Counted from the stretch's first letter, positions 12,659 to 25,322 are shown. The stretch is DNA of 64,000 nucleotides from Rotaria sp. Silwood1 (GCA_905250075.1 CAJNOP010000342.1:106062-170061), one strand, 5' to 3'. Notes: a model not told the origin generated them from the sequence alone. Translations and numbers: made by a program.

Positions 12659-14401
12659 AAGAATAGATCCGCTACAAAAAAAAAGAACAACATCACTGAT
12701 GAAAAATTTTTTCTCGGGATTTCATCGAATGGTTAAGATTGGTGATCTTCGGATAATCAGAACAGACCTTTGAGGAAGGTCGAAATGTGTTATAGTTTGC
12801 TTGATTCACTCCTTTAGACCTTATGACTTTTTTATGGAATCATTAAGCTTAAACAATCAAGTATCTAAATCAGAACATTATATCGATAGACGTGTAGAAT
12901 TTGAAAAAATGGAAAGATAGTATAGTGCAGTATATTGTATGAATAATTCAGCCTAACTGCTAAAAGTCTTAAATCTGTAGAAAATAGTCAATATTTACAG
13001 TATCATATTGGATAGGAGTCGGTAAAAGGTCCACAAAAAGCCTGAGAGTGTAAGAAAAAGAAAGAGATCTTTATTTTCAGTAATGAATATTTTAACAAGA
13101 GGTTTCTGTTAGCTTCATTTCAGTCCATTTATGCAGTTCACAAGCATGATTTCCGAATAAAGTAATTATATATTTAATGGGAAGGTGAAAATGAGATGTC
13201 TGGTGGCACTAGTTCATTCAAAGACGACTGCTATACAGATCAATTGCTAACAAAGAACTATTAACACAAATCGGTTCCTATCAAAAGAACTTTTGTGACA
13301 GTTATATCAGTATAGTGGACATTAACATCTCAAATGAAATTCTTGTTATCCAGAACGTGTTCATCAATAAAAATTTGTTGGCGAAATAAGTTCAGCAAAG
13401 TCTGTTGTCAACGACCGATAGGCAAATACACAATAATACGATATTGATAATTCGAAGTATCATAGGCTAGTTATGTTTTATATTTATGTCACGACTCTTA
13501 TTCATAGATTATTCGAGATATTCTGCTTTCTATAAAATGAACTGTCATTTCTTGAATAAATATTAATAAGAACCTAGGCATAGACGATCAATTTTTCTCA
13601 GTCGAAAATGCGATCTTCGATTTTCTACAGTTCTGACGTCATTGCCGAATGGTTCGTTCGATATATAATTGTTCGTATTCATGAAAGAGACACAACAAAA
13701 GATGGATGGATAGATTCATTTCTTTCGATGATGAAATTGGAACGAGTCAGAAAGTATCTACGAAAAAGTATCCTGCCCGAGACTGAACTTGGGCACGCAA
13801 AATCAGTCATATGGCATTTTCTCACGTAAATTGTGTTCGTTTCAAATAAACTATTCTCTATTGATTTATAATAACTGCATATTTGTCTCAAGTTCTTACT
13901 TGTTTGAATCCATGCTGATTTTGGAAAACTTCATTCAAATATAGTTTTTATCTTATTTTTGATTTATTAATAATATTTTAACAGTTTCTTATTGGATTGG
14001 AAAATAATTGACAAAAACTAAAATTTTTTCTGATCAAATTCGTAGAAAATGTCTATCTAAAGCATTTTTATGAATGTTGATATCATAATTGTTCATTAGA
14101 CATTTGACTGACTTAACATACTTCAAAAATTTTAGAAAACTACAAGATCCAGAGAGACTGCAGTTTCTGCAGTGCCTCTGTGTCCTTCCCTGCTTTTTCT
14201 CGATGTCCTCTATGACCTCACACCAGATTTCTGAGGAATTTCTCATTTCTTTGCCGTTATAGAACACCGAGATGTGCTGATTCTCTCTAGTATTTCTTTC
14301 CATGGTAAATGATGTATTTTTTCTTTGACTCAACTACATTATAAAATAGTCTTTATAATTCTAAAATAAAGTGTGGACCAAAGATTTAGTTTTTAGTATT
14401 T
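12659..14401. other. Spacer without a supported gene
   Basis: Open frames at 13608-13829 (+) and 14034-14333 (-) are too short and lack recognisable motifs. The latter lies just downstream of the E2 gene on its strand and might be a transcribed tail, but nothing supports translation. Confidence 0.35.
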
Positions 14402-15046
14402 CTAAATGTTCCAACTTGAGTCTATTGACGCATCCAAATATCGTTTCAAGCTATTGGATAATGGTAATTGATTAATTTTTATCGAATCAAAATAAACTTG
14501 TTTACAAATCATTCGCTTGGCAGCAAGTTTTAATGAAATTATTGACGGGTTTGGGCGTGAACACGAAAATTTCTTTACCATTGTCAAAGCTTTTGCTTCA
14601 TACTCGGTTCTATTTTGATCGTACAGCTGTTTAGCTTTTGGATCCATTACACAGTAGGTTACAGTGTCTTCTGGATGATCAATCACATTTACAAGAAGTT
14701 CGATCATTTTGCTGATGGTAATGCTAGGTGACCATTGTTGATTACAACACCTACTACAATAAATCGGTGTTGAACAATCATTATTCACAGCTGGATGGTA
14801 AATGTGCGTTAACAATCTCATTTCTGGCCGTTTGAATGGGAAATCTTGAGGTAGCGTAATACATACTTTGTATGATCCGTATTTGTAGGGTGCATTTCGA
14901 GGTAATAAATATCCGTATATACAGAATTGTTGCGAGTTTTCATCTTTCTTCGAACTTTCATAATAAAAGTATGATTGAACGTCAGGATCTCGGATTAAGT
15001 TTTTTAACTGCTTCAATATTATTCTATCTCTCGCTGAACAACACAT
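14402..15046 (-). CDS. Ubiquitin-conjugating enzyme (E2)-like protein, atypical active site
   Basis: A single exon of 214 residues. Residues about 5-160 follow the UBC fold: an N-terminal helix (RIILKQLKNLIRDP), a strand run ending in YKVCITLPQDFPFKRPEMRL, the active-site loop, WSPSITISKMIELLVN, and the C-terminal helices with DPKAKQLYDQNRTEYEAKA. In the family a cysteine in this loop carries ubiquitin as a thioester. Aligning back from W105-S-P places C97 as the catalytic Cys. The preceding HPN motif reads HPA (84-86), so the Asn that normally supports catalysis is missing at that spot, and the loop is about three residues longer than usual, with extra cysteines at 91, 100 and 101. A C-terminal tail of about 50 residues is not recognised. 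It may be a divergent E2, or a UEV-like non-catalytic protein. No intron is visible. Neighbours give no functional hint. Confidence 0.8.
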   Translation of the reverse strand: MCCSARDRIILKQLKNLIRDPDVQSYFYYESSKKDENSQQFCIYGYLLPRNAPYKYGSYKVCITLPQDFPFKRPEMRLLTHIYHPAVNNDCSTPIYCSRCCNQQWSPSITISKMIELLVNVIDHPEDTVTYCVMDPKAKQLYDQNRTEYEAKALTMVKKFSCSRPNPSIISLKLAAKRMICKQVYFDSIKINQLPLSNSLKRYLDASIDSSWNI

Positions 15047-15769
15047 AATATAATTAGAAAAATAATAATAACCAAGAACTTTATGGTATAGGATTCAAAT
15101 GCCAATTTCTGTTTATTCTTAACGAAAGAATAACTGAAAAAGAAAAAATTGTCAAGACGAGTGCCTCTATAACAAACAATCTGACATCATATCTGAGTCG
15201 TATTTTTACAGGTTTACGATAATGTCATGCAACACGACGAAGAGAAGTAAAATATGCGTGGCTATAATTGCATTCAATCGGTAATGCAGAGAGCCGATAG
15301 AAAGATGACGCTGGATACTGGTACAATATAGAAATACTAACGTCAAAAATGAATTTTTTGCATCGTGATAGAATTGAATGCTATATTGAAATATCATTGA
15401 TCGATATGTAAGCCTTTCTAGTTCTATATAACAAAAACTAGAATACACATAGCAAAGCAAATGTAAAGAAACATCTAAATTCTTCGATATTTTCTTTGAA
15501 CATCAATCGTTGTATCTCATATTTGGATCATATCATTTAATTGTATTCTACAAAGAACAATAAAAAAACTTGTTGTTCTCTTGTCGTAGTAAGCTCTGAC
15601 AAAGACAATTGTATAATGTTGTTTCTCTTATTTTTCCCACATAGTATATCTGATCTGTAGATGTGATAAAAACAGAAAAAAACACTATTGATGACAATGA
15701 TTCTTTCTATTCATCCTATTCAATTTATATTCCACGACAAATTATGTTTTAACAATCGCTTCGCAGAAA
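15047..15769. other. Spacer upstream of the E2 gene
   Basis: AT-rich and without gene-like structure. It presumably contains the E2 promoter (read on the minus strand), but no clear element stands out. Confidence 0.4.
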
Positions 15770-15836
15770 GGGTGTGGTTATGGACGTGACTAGAAAAGAG
15801 AACACAAGACTGACAACCATCCACACCTACACCCGC
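15770..15836. repeat. Telomere-like hairpin (TGTGGG family)
   Basis: GGGTGTGGTTATGGACGTG is mirrored by CATCCACACCTACACCCGC about 30 nt later, giving an imperfect stem of nearly 20 bp. It lies directly beside the tRNA-like relic. Confidence 0.55.
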
Positions 15837-15847
15837 TACTTTTCTTA

Positions 15848-15930
15848 GTTGCGACTCCCTCTAGATTACACGCTATCGAAGAGATTATGTACTATGCTAC
15901 TCATGCCCTAACCAACTGAACGAGCAAACC
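15848..15930 (-). pseudogene. tRNA-like relic (possible tRNA pseudogene or SINE head)
   Basis: Read on the minus strand it begins GGTTTGCTCGTTCAGTTGG followed by TTAGGGCATGAG, very close to the D-arm/A-box of eukaryotic tRNAs (TCAGTTGGTTAG..GCA). About 45 nt further there is only a weak B-box-like GGGAGTCGCAACT, and no acceptor stem can be formed. It is therefore a degenerate tRNA copy or a tRNA-derived repeat, not a working gene. Confidence 0.35.
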
Positions 15931-17433
15931 ATCAACGCACATAAAGAGTGCTTTACCTAGGACAACACAATCAGCATGAGAGTGAGACCCTATAAATACA
16001 CATATATTTAACGAAACCATCAATTTTTTAAGGTTGTTATCCGAATCGATACATTACATATCTCATATATCACACTTGGCTGACCTCAACAGCATACATA
16101 AGCATAAACCAATCCATAAAACCATAGCGCAAGATGGTAACACTTCGTCCTTTGCATCACAAATCACTAAACTATCGACATATACGACTACGTCGAACTC
16201 TCACTGAGAACTTGCTCACACAACCGTAGACCAAGCCTATAAACTGCGACATGTGAATTGCCTAAACACATCTATACGCAAAAATCCTGTGAACAAGCCA
16301 TTGAGCAAGATCCAAAAGTATATTTATTTCCTACACATACACCGCTTTTCCACATAACTCTACATTCCTAAAATATTCTGCAAGCAACTCTTCCTTTGTG
16401 AATTTCGAACAGATACTAAGTCGAAGCCATCTGATGAGTCCTTTAGCAAGAACGACAGATTTGGGTATGAGTGTATGAATGATAGATTGCCTAGGAAGAA
16501 AAATCAGACTTGAAGTAGAAAAGTACATCAAAGTAACTTCAAGTCCAAAAGTCTGCTTTTTCTCACATGTAGGTTGTCCCTACTCACACTAACACTCACA
16601 CCCACATCCTAAACATTTTATTCGAAATATCAACTAAATTAAAGAATATCTATAAACTTTTTTGCTTGATACTCTTTGTAATAGTGGTTTCAGCATTATG
16701 TTTCACAGAGCCATCGAAAATACGACATTACTATTATGTGTAGCTCGTTGTAGTCATTGATTTTGTGATGCTTCTTGCGAGCGGAAAGAAAATTCATTAA
16801 CGAGAATCAACAAAGTACTTCATTGTTTGTTGGTTTGTCGAACTTTTTCTGCAAAAATCAAAGCAAACATCAAAATGTTCCTTATGCAAACAAACTGTCT
16901 TTTCTGCAACGAAAAAGAATGAAAAGAAATTCTATATAATACAAACAACCTTCGCACAGTCTCTAGGATGGAATTTTTTGTTTGGCTGCGTATTCATAGA
17001 AAGCAATGCCGCACCCAGATTCCATGGTTTGTGGCATTTTCTAGAACCCGAAAATTATTTCTTTTTATTTTATAGCTTGCTGATCGATTTAGGTAGATTA
17101 TATATACGATATATTCTCATCAAAATCCTCATTACACGCAGCCACATTGAAACCGTCAATATATGAAGTATTCACTTATTTCAGTTGTTTGAACAACTAA
17201 TGGTTGTTCGATTAACTTAGAGAGTCAAAGTTGTCGATGGGTGCAGGTTGAGTGTTGATGCATGCTTTTTTCACAGTAGCAAACTCCGACACCCACATCC
17301 TGAAAAATGGTTGAGAGTTATGGTAATTTCTCTCACGTCATTCTGACTCACATTACTTCTACACTACAAAAAACCAGAACAAACAAGAGAGATGTGTGTT
17401 TTTTTTTCATTTTCAGTCTTTCATTTTGCTATT
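15931..17433. other. Spacer with two telomere-like C-rich patches
   Basis: No gene seen. CACTCACACCCACATCC at about 16596-16612 and GACACCCACATCCTG at about 17289-17303 are CCCACA-type arms of the dispersed hairpin family. Each has a weaker G-rich partner 40-60 nt upstream. Confidence 0.4.
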
Positions 17434-18108
17434 ATGGAGATGATGAGTGCCTCAAAAAAATCATTCTTACCAGTTATTTTTCTTCTGCTCGCGATCGGTG
17501 TCGATTCGATTTGGATGAAAAATCGACAAATCATTGGCGACAAACTCATCTATGCAGAAAATAAAACAACCACGACTATGAATATATTTACTGGAGAGAA
17601 GAAGTTTACGCTACAAGAAACGATTTGTACGGAGGTTATTGTCGAACTTGAAGATGCAGCTCATGGTACCAGTGATGAGATCGAAAAGTATTGTACATGG
17701 GCACGCGTCACTCCATCTGATGAATGAACAGAGCGTCGTCTGCTTTTTACACGAACTCGTGAAGAATTGAAAAAGCAAGCAGACGAGTCTAGGGCTGTCT
17801 CAGTTGGTGACCGCTGGTCAAGGCAATTGATGAAGAACATGAATACGTACTATATTGTAACTCGTATTTACGAGAGTGAAGAATATGACACCGAAGTAAT
17901 CACATATGATGAAGAATCCGTGTTGGCACTTGAAATGCTCGGTTACGGAACTACGCTGCATATATGGTTGACACGAGAGCTTGACGTCAAAACAGGTGTC
18001 CTGCTGTTCCTTGAGACGATTACGAAGACGACTGCTGTAAACGATCGCAAGACCGAAATCGAAGTGAAAAAACTTATCAAACGAGAAACGACTGATCACG
18101 ACTTATAA
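17434..18108 (+). CDS. Secreted protein of unknown function, interrupted by one in-frame TGA
   Basis: The ATG at 17434 starts a good signal peptide (MEMMSASKKSFLPVIFLLL then AIGVDS). The frame stays open to 18108, except for one TGA at 17725-17727, for 223 residues plus stops. Both sides of the TGA look equally protein-like in the same frame: CTWARVTPSDE before it, TERRLLFTRTREELKKQADE after it. Codon use is more balanced and GC-richer than the surroundings. The mature part is acidic, has two Cys and no domain I recognise. The TGA may be a mutated CGA or CAA/TGG (young pseudogene or allele), a base error, or lie in a small intron (a GT at 17707 and an AG near 17789 would remove it, but the donor is poor). 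AATAAA lies at 18240-18245. Confidence 0.6.
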
Positions 18109-19672
18109 GGTTTCAATCAGTATCAATATAAGATTCAGAATCGGACCACACATACGATAATTTCTATTAGTGAATTGTAGTTTTTTGTATTCTAAAACCT
18201 ACATCATACTAATAGACTTTGTTTGTTATGCTTGCCCATAATAAATAGAACAATATGTAATGCCTTAATGTCAATACTTTTTGGATTCATTATGAGAGTA
18301 GCATTTTTTCTAGACCTAAACATGATAGAATGATCTTCAAAATTAAAGAACACAAAATAACAGAAATGGTGGTGAAAAAATTACTTTCACTTCTGATTGA
18401 AAAAATGTAATACTACTAGATTGACGATGACATAGTACAATTATCGATCTCAAATATTCAACTTATACAGTTGACTTTTTCCGATGCATTGCTTACTGTT
18501 CTATCGGTTATTTGCGAAATCAAGTAGATGTGAAACGGAATCATTATTCAACTTTCATAACGTTCCATGTATAAGAAGTGAAGATTGACGCTTGTTTTAA
18601 CAAGCTTTAGTATATAGGTTAAATTTTTGACATAAATAAAAAAGACTTCACATTGCATGCCAAGCCATAAATAGATAAATATCGCATATTATTCATTATT
18701 TCAATAAATACTTTTTCGATCATAGTCAAAATAGCTAGAAGAAACTACTTGTGCAAGCTTCGCCAAGTTCATTACTCCTATAAAACTCTACCTGACTCAA
18801 ACAATTTTGTTATACTTATACAGATGGAGGTATTCTCTACAAACTGTCAAAATTTGAGAGTATATTGGGGAGGAGGTATTCTCCGTTCTCCACACTAAGA
18901 TGACATCCATTCTGAGTCACTTGTTATTGGAAAAACTCCAACAAATTTTGATAATGTTCTTTTAGAGAAATGTACACATATTTCTTCGCACTTTCTTTCG
19001 GTAATGTTTATGCGATTATTCTTTCTCAATCAACGTCTCTTATCTTTTGATCTAATCAAATTTGTGTGTGTGTATCATATTACATGTGATTTAAAAAAGC
19101 AGCTATTTGCTTAATAGAGCCAGTGATCACAGGATTTGGTAACGTCCTTAAAGCATCAATAAGAAAGATTCAAGCCCAGTAGAGCTATGTAAAAACAGTG
19201 AGGGTTATGAACGGGAGAAGAAAATGTAGAAGGTCACTCTTCCTCCCATAATCTTGATCTCTTTGCGACGACCATGAAAACAGAGTATCTTTCCAATTAT
19301 TTTGAAAGATTCAATTATATTTTAAAATATTTGCATATAATATGAAACACGTCATTATATCATCAAGTAATCTATCAATTCTAATGAAATCATCTTACAA
19401 ATTTCAGGTATTCTCACATGTTGCAGCTGTAATCCTTTGGTACGTTTGAATGACAAATATTTGTTTGCCTTATCTTGGTTGCATTTATTTTTCTCGAGAT
19501 TAAAAAACAAAGTATTGTTTGCCTCCAGAGAGAAAAAAAATAAAAAACTTATCGAAATACTGATACTTTGTCAAGAAAAGTAGATGAAATCGTGATATAC
19601 TGCTGAAAAAGTCTTTGTTGTATTAGTCTATTCATTGATAAAAACACATCAATCTATTTTCATTTCGTGTCG
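18109..19672. other. Spacer between two secreted-protein genes
   Basis: AT-rich, with a short GT run near 19065. No coding structure seen. Confidence 0.4.
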
Positions 19673-20622
19673 ATGGATGTATTCAGACTATGTCTGCTCA
19701 TGTTTCTATGTCTGAATGCTGTTGTCGAATGCAAGAATACTAATGGTACGTATAGAATGACAATCTGCACTATCTATGAGACATAGACTAAGAAGATAGC
19801 CCTGTAAAGTTATTTCTTTCTTTTCTGAAACATGGTTATAAAACCATTCCTAAACATATGTTTTAAGATTTTTCAACATTTCGATTAGTGAAATGCAGAA
19901 ACAGATAATTTTTTATCTAAGAGTCTACTTATGATTGTTTTTATTTCTTTGAAATATGCATTTCGATGTAGTTGATTAAATGTTCCGTGTTGATACGGAA
20001 CATTGACAAGATTTATTTTGTGTTCAGGTTGGCCCATGAGCGCATCTGGAACAGTTCAGACCAATTGGACTGGTACTTGGTATGGTGTAGTTGAAGCCTA
20101 TCCAGAGGGTGAAACAGGTGCTGGTTGGAATGTGACATTGGAGATTGGGACCTATCCGATAGTTGGTGACAGTTGCACCATTTGGCGAAGCATTTTCACA
20201 GAGAATGGTATACTTCAAGCTACCAAGGACTATCGTTTCTGTCGAGGACGCGATCCCGACGATCTGTTTATTGATGAAGGTGGTGGCGTGAAGATAGCGG
20301 CACAATGGATCAATGACGTATTAGTGTCTCCATTTAAATATAAAGGTGTATTTGCTGTCTCCTCCATGCGAATGCGTGGAAATAGGCTTGAAGAAGAGAT
20401 TTTGATCACTGATGACAATCCCAGTATTGAAAACGTCGTAGTGTCTGTACGAGCACGTAGTATTCATTTAATGACAATGAGACGACGATCTATTTCTAGC
20501 AGTGGGGGTAAATCTTTCAGACCCCGTATTTTTTTATATATTGTAATAATTTCTCTAAAATTCGTGTTTTTTGATTACATGATTGATATGAGCACTTTAT
20601 TTTAGTTGATCGAATCAAATAA
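19673..20622 (+). CDS. Small secreted protein, unknown function (three exons)
   Basis: Exon 1 (19673-19745) encodes a signal peptide (MDVFRLCLLMFLCLNAVVEC). It joins exon 2 (20028-20507) in phase 1 (G|GT, Gly) via a GTACGT..TTCAG intron of 282 nt. A second, 98-nt intron (20508-20605, GTAAAT..TTTTAG) leads to a tiny last exon ending at TAA 20620-20622, giving about 189 residues. Without the second splice the frame runs to 20605 with a hydrophobic, less likely tail. The mature protein starts with WTGTWYGVVEAYPEG, has alternating beta-strand-like segments, and contains Cys in DSCTIW and FCRGRDPDD. The GTWYG start and all-beta look recall lipocalin-like barrels, but this is only a resemblance. 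A poly(A) signal AATAAA (20618-20623) overlaps the stop. It lies 1.6 kb after another signal-peptide gene on the same strand. Confidence 0.7.
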
Positions 20623-20649
20623 AGTCGCATGAAAATGTCAAATATGGGG

Positions 20650-20748
20650 TTTGGTTAAGTGTGGATGCGAGTATGGTCGTAGTTAATTTCTTCAGCCGCA
20701 CGTGGATCCGGATTCAGACCTATGCACACGCACACCCTCATCTTAATT
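20650..20748. repeat. Telomere-like hairpin (TGTGGG family)
   Basis: GTGTGGATGCGAGTATGGTC is mirrored by GACCTATGCACACGCACACC about 50 nt later. The imperfect stem covers nearly 25 bp, starting about 30 nt after the stop of the secreted-protein gene. Confidence 0.5.
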
Positions 20749-20954
20749 CTGAAATTTAAAGTCGCATCAGAGTGATGTAAAGTTATAAATCACTATATGA
20801 ATTTCAGACTAACTCGATGTAATCGAATCTTCTTTTCTCATTCATAAATTATTGTTGTATAGATGAATCATGCTCGGTTTTGAGTAATTATTTGAAAAAT
20901 AAGACACGCACATAGAAATGAAATGTCTTTTATAAGAAATTTTTTTTTGTGTTC

Positions 20955-21028
20955 GAGTCTATGTGGGTATGTGGATGGGATGGATATGTGTATGTTGATG
21001 CTAGTGAAGAAAAGACATCCACATTCTA
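20955..21028. repeat. G-rich telomere-like patch with inverted partner
   Basis: TATGTGGGTATGTGGATGGG followed by TGATGCTAG and then GACATCCACATTCTAC forms a weak hairpin of the same dispersed family. Confidence 0.4.
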
Positions 21029-24000
21029 CAGCAAGATTGCTTTATAAAGAATCATAAACTTAGTAAAGTCAAATTGAATTACAAATAATATTTCGTCGAG
21101 AGATTGGGTCTTAGTTTGAAGGACGAAAAGTATCACAGACACATCCAGACTCCCACAGAATTGTAATACTCTTTTCAATACTTGGTGTGTATTAGTTACA
21201 AAACATAATATTTACGTACACACCAAAGAAGCATTGTGATATATAAGTCATATTGACATTTAATCTCTCTGTTTTTAGGCCGAGTTATGCTAAAAGTTTT
21301 AGAGTGTTTACTACATAAAACTGGACGAGTGTATAAAGTAGAATATCTAAATAATTCAGTTTGTTCAAATATTAATACTTTATCTTGTATCGATTATATC
21401 AAGTAAAAAATTTCATGGATTTGTTACTATGTTAAAGGACTCAAGTATACAGAGACAATATTTGTTGATTTTCTTGATGAAGATTCAAGAATGCTCATAA
21501 CAGTCAAATTAGTCTAGCTTTTCATCTACTCAGCTCGATGTACTAAAAATTTGGCTTTAGATTTTTCGTATGACACTGATTGAGCAATGAATGCCAAATC
21601 GAAAATGACCTTTTGACGGGTACCTCGATTCTTTAGTCGTCCCTTAGATGCTCTCTAAATTATTATTCATACCAGATGTCCAAGCAGGCCATTGAGCTTG
21701 TCTGCCTGTGACAAGTACGGGCTAGTTGTTTGAACAGAAAATATAGTTATGAAAAGACAAAGTGAAGATATCTTTAATCCTACTTATTCTAACCCGATAC
21801 AATCATCACTACTAATATATTATGACAAAATCATTTATTGCTCATTGGTTTATGCAGTTTCTATATCTGTTTAGCTAAGATATTGTTCATTCAATAAAAT
21901 TATTTCTTAATGTTATTTTATATAACTTATTTACTGTTTCTTTTTATTCTCTTCTTCATATTTATATTATTGTAAAATGTCTAATCTTTATATATCCTCT
22001 TCAGCTAGCTCGTGAGTCTATTCAAGATTTTCGTCATAAAAATAGATCTTTTTTTTCTAAATTTTAGGTTTTTATTTATCTATTCTCTCTCAGTACATAT
22101 AATTCTCAATTCATAAATGTTTTCTCAAATCAACTCATTTCTATTTAAATGATTTCCTTACCTTCTGATTAACACAATCTTGTATTTGAATTCGAAAGCT
22201 CTCGTAATATTAGCATGTAAAAAATTACACAGGCTACGACAGGTTGAAGAGATATACAACATGCCATAGGCCAGTCAAGGCTAGGCAAAATACACTTGAT
22301 TGCACATCTGATTCATACCTATGCTAAAGGTATAGATCATTCTTTGGAATTCCTAGATGATGATAAAATAAGAAACACTGTTTCGAGACTTGGAAGAGTT
22401 TCTTGAAAGTCAAGTCTTTAAGATCAAGGTTTTTGGAGTTTAGTCTTGCTGAAAACTTCTCTATAGATGCTTTTAGTAAGTGTTTTAGAGTCTATTATGA
22501 CGTTTTTCGACTTTTTACTCATTTGATGAGAAAAAAGTGTTTATTAACGAAATTTTTACATTCAACACTTATGAATTGTTTATCTTCCGAAAGTTTCACC
22601 GCAATCGTTAAAAACACTTTGCTCAAACAGATATTGAAAAATATACGATAGGTGCAATGAGTGCTTGAAAGTTTGAAATATACATTTTTTGCTCGTTCTG
22701 TTATGATTTCGAGCCTCACAAGAGAGATCGGATTCTGTGCACTCAAAAATTGTACCATATCGGATGTTTTTTTTTTGACTTCTCAAGGACTTTCAGATTT
22801 CTCAGTACTCACCGAATTTTTGAGTATTTGAGGAAAAAAAAAGTATTGATAGAATACTATCGAGTGCTCCAGTAGAAACAAGGCTAACAGAATAACAGTT
22901 CCAAGTGGTGAGATTAATTTTAATATCTTTCAACTTCTTCAAATAGCAATTCACAAAGGCCTCTTTTATTCAGCTAATTTAGTACAGCATAATTTATGTT
23001 CAAGAGATATTTTACATAAATTCGTAGCTTTCGAAAAACAATTTAATATTAACTGATACAAAATAACAACTATGGTCAATATTCATAAACTGCCTTGACA
23101 AAAACGCAGTCATAACAAGTTTTGTGTTTTTTTGTCGTTTTGAAAAAATGTATAAATATTGACTCTATGCTTTATCAACTGAATCAGCTATTTGTCAAAT
23201 AAGCTCATTGTATGACATTTGATACTCGAAAAAAAGTTTTCTTCAGCCAGAGATGTACAAAAAGTGTTTTTTTTTTCTCACGCTCAAAAATTGCTAACAA
23301 ATGTTAAAAAAAAGAAATCTTAACAGTACTATCTTTGTCTCTATGTTTATCGATAGGTTTCGACGGCTCAAGAATGAGACATCTATAGTTCAAAATCCTT
23401 TTTATTTTGATCAAACTCTGATTTCTTCGGTAGAAGTTGTTCAACTTCTTGTCGAAAAGTCTGGATTTAATTATCTATCGTCGAGTCCTGAAACCATCGA
23501 AAAATGAGAATCCGATGGGTAACTTTGAAATTTCGATGCTCACAATAACCTAAAATCGATGCGTAAAAATGTCTATTGAATGACTGGTTGAAATATGACT
23601 ATGTTTTATCTAAAAACCGCATGGTCAAATTATTTTTTTTTTCGTTAAGCTATGATTATTAAAAAAAATAAGTTGTAATTTGAAAAATTATATCATTATA
23701 AGGTTCTCAGTAAGTAGAGCCTTTATCAGTTAGTAGTTAGGGGTTGATCGTAATTATTACTATTTATCTGTTGCTAGCAAGTAGTAAGTCATTACTTAAA
23801 CTACTATGCAGTACTTCTGTGTAATAGAATATATTTAAATCACATTAACAATCACTAGTGAATGATCGCCATTTCAAAACAAGTGTTGTCTACTATTTGT
23901 AATCGAAATTAAAGTAATGAGAAGTATAACAATCCAATGAAGAGCACCTTTTCTAGCGAGTCTTTATCATGACTTCAGATTTATTCTTACTATATGTTCT

Positions 24001-25017
24001 CATCAATGTTCAAGTAATACAATAAATCGTTGAAACAAATATCATTTTTTGTTAATATGTGATGAGAGCAAAACACAAGCTTCTCTTGTACTAGTTCCGA
24101 TCGTACTACCACAAACTGATATGATGGGCAAATATAAAATTGCAGTAAAGCTCAGATTGAATAGCTTTTCATAATCACATTATTGATAGTAGATATAATA
24201 TTGACTTTTTCAAAACACATGGTAATATCATACTGTTCAAGGTCTGTTTATTGTATTTCACATTAAAAAGCGTCAACTCTAGTTTAATCGTACGCTGCAA
24301 TATATCAATAAACAAATAAATAACAATAATGCTTAAATCTTTATATAGTAAGCAACAACAACAACTGCAACTTGTAACACTATACGTTAACATATCGTAT
24401 TCCATACAAAACGCCCTGGGAAAAAAGTCTTTCTCTCTTCCCACATATTCCTCTTTTCAGCTTATTTTATTTAGGAGGGCGGAAAGACTTTTTCCCACAA
24501 ATGTATATTATTTCTCTTCTCTAGAATAATATGATATCGAAACTCTTTCTCTTTTCTCTCTTTTGAAAGCGAATATATATATATATGAGTGAAATACATG
24601 ATCAACGAAAAGAATCAAGTCAGTCTTTTCACTGATTGCTTATAATTGGGTAAAAAGTAGGTAAGTTCACATAGAATCGTTTCTTATTATATATATTTTC
24701 TTTCTTCAACAGATAGAAATATAGTTCATCATTTGCCTACATTCGAAACAAATTATCTTTCGTTTTTTGTACTGTTATTTTGCTCAGCTACATCAGTTTT
24801 TTCCTCTCTCTTTCAATCACTAATTCTTTCATTTTCATCTGTTTACTTGTGATTCAGCTCATTTAAAGAGTAGTTGCCTAAGCTAGCTATCAACTTCAGT
24901 TTACGCACATAGTCACAATCCATCTACGATTCAGTATAAGTAATGCATACATGTATTCACGGAAAATTTTTTTGAAAAAAGTCACTATAAACCGCAGCTT
25001 TTCGAATTACACTATAG
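21029..25017. other. Long gene-poor stretch
   Basis: About 4 kb of AT-rich sequence. Open frames are short, and none shows domain motifs or convincing splice partners. Nothing else is recognised. Confidence 0.4.
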
Positions 25018-25322
25018 TACTGGATATCATGGTGTATGCCGGTTTCGAATATCGCGGTTTACTTACCGATAACCGCGATACTTGTTATTGCGATAGTTTC
25101 TGATTTCATATACTACGATAACCTCTCTCAAAAACGTGGTATCGAATATCATGGTAATTAAAGGTTTCGTATACTGCGGTATACTTATTGACAATTGCGG
25201 TATCGGATATCACGGTGGTTACCGGTTTCTGATACTCTAGTAAACTCACTGAGAATTGTAGTATCGGATATCGCGGTAGTTTCTGGTTTTATATATTGCG
25301 GTATGCTCATCGATAAATGCGG
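25018..25322. repeat. 61-bp minisatellite, five units
   Basis: Five diverged head-to-tail units of exactly 61 bp start at 25018, 25079, 25140, 25201 and 25262. The last two begin TATCGGATATC. Conserved words are GGATATC, a GGTTTC/GGTTTT core, TGCGGTAT and GATAA. The units are CG-richer than the flanks. A more decayed unit may precede 25018. Confidence 0.85.

Noticed and set aside
14034..14333. 99-residue minus-strand gene after the E2 gene
   Set aside because: No recognisable motif and no splice link to the E2 frame; may be 3' UTR at most.
17725..17727. Selenocysteine codon
   Set aside because: No redox-type context (no Cys/Sec motif) and no convincing SECIS-like stem in the 3' region by eye.
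25018..25322. CRISPR array
   Set aside because: The 61-bp units are contiguous and diverged with no constant-repeat/variable-spacer pattern, and the genome is eukaryotic.
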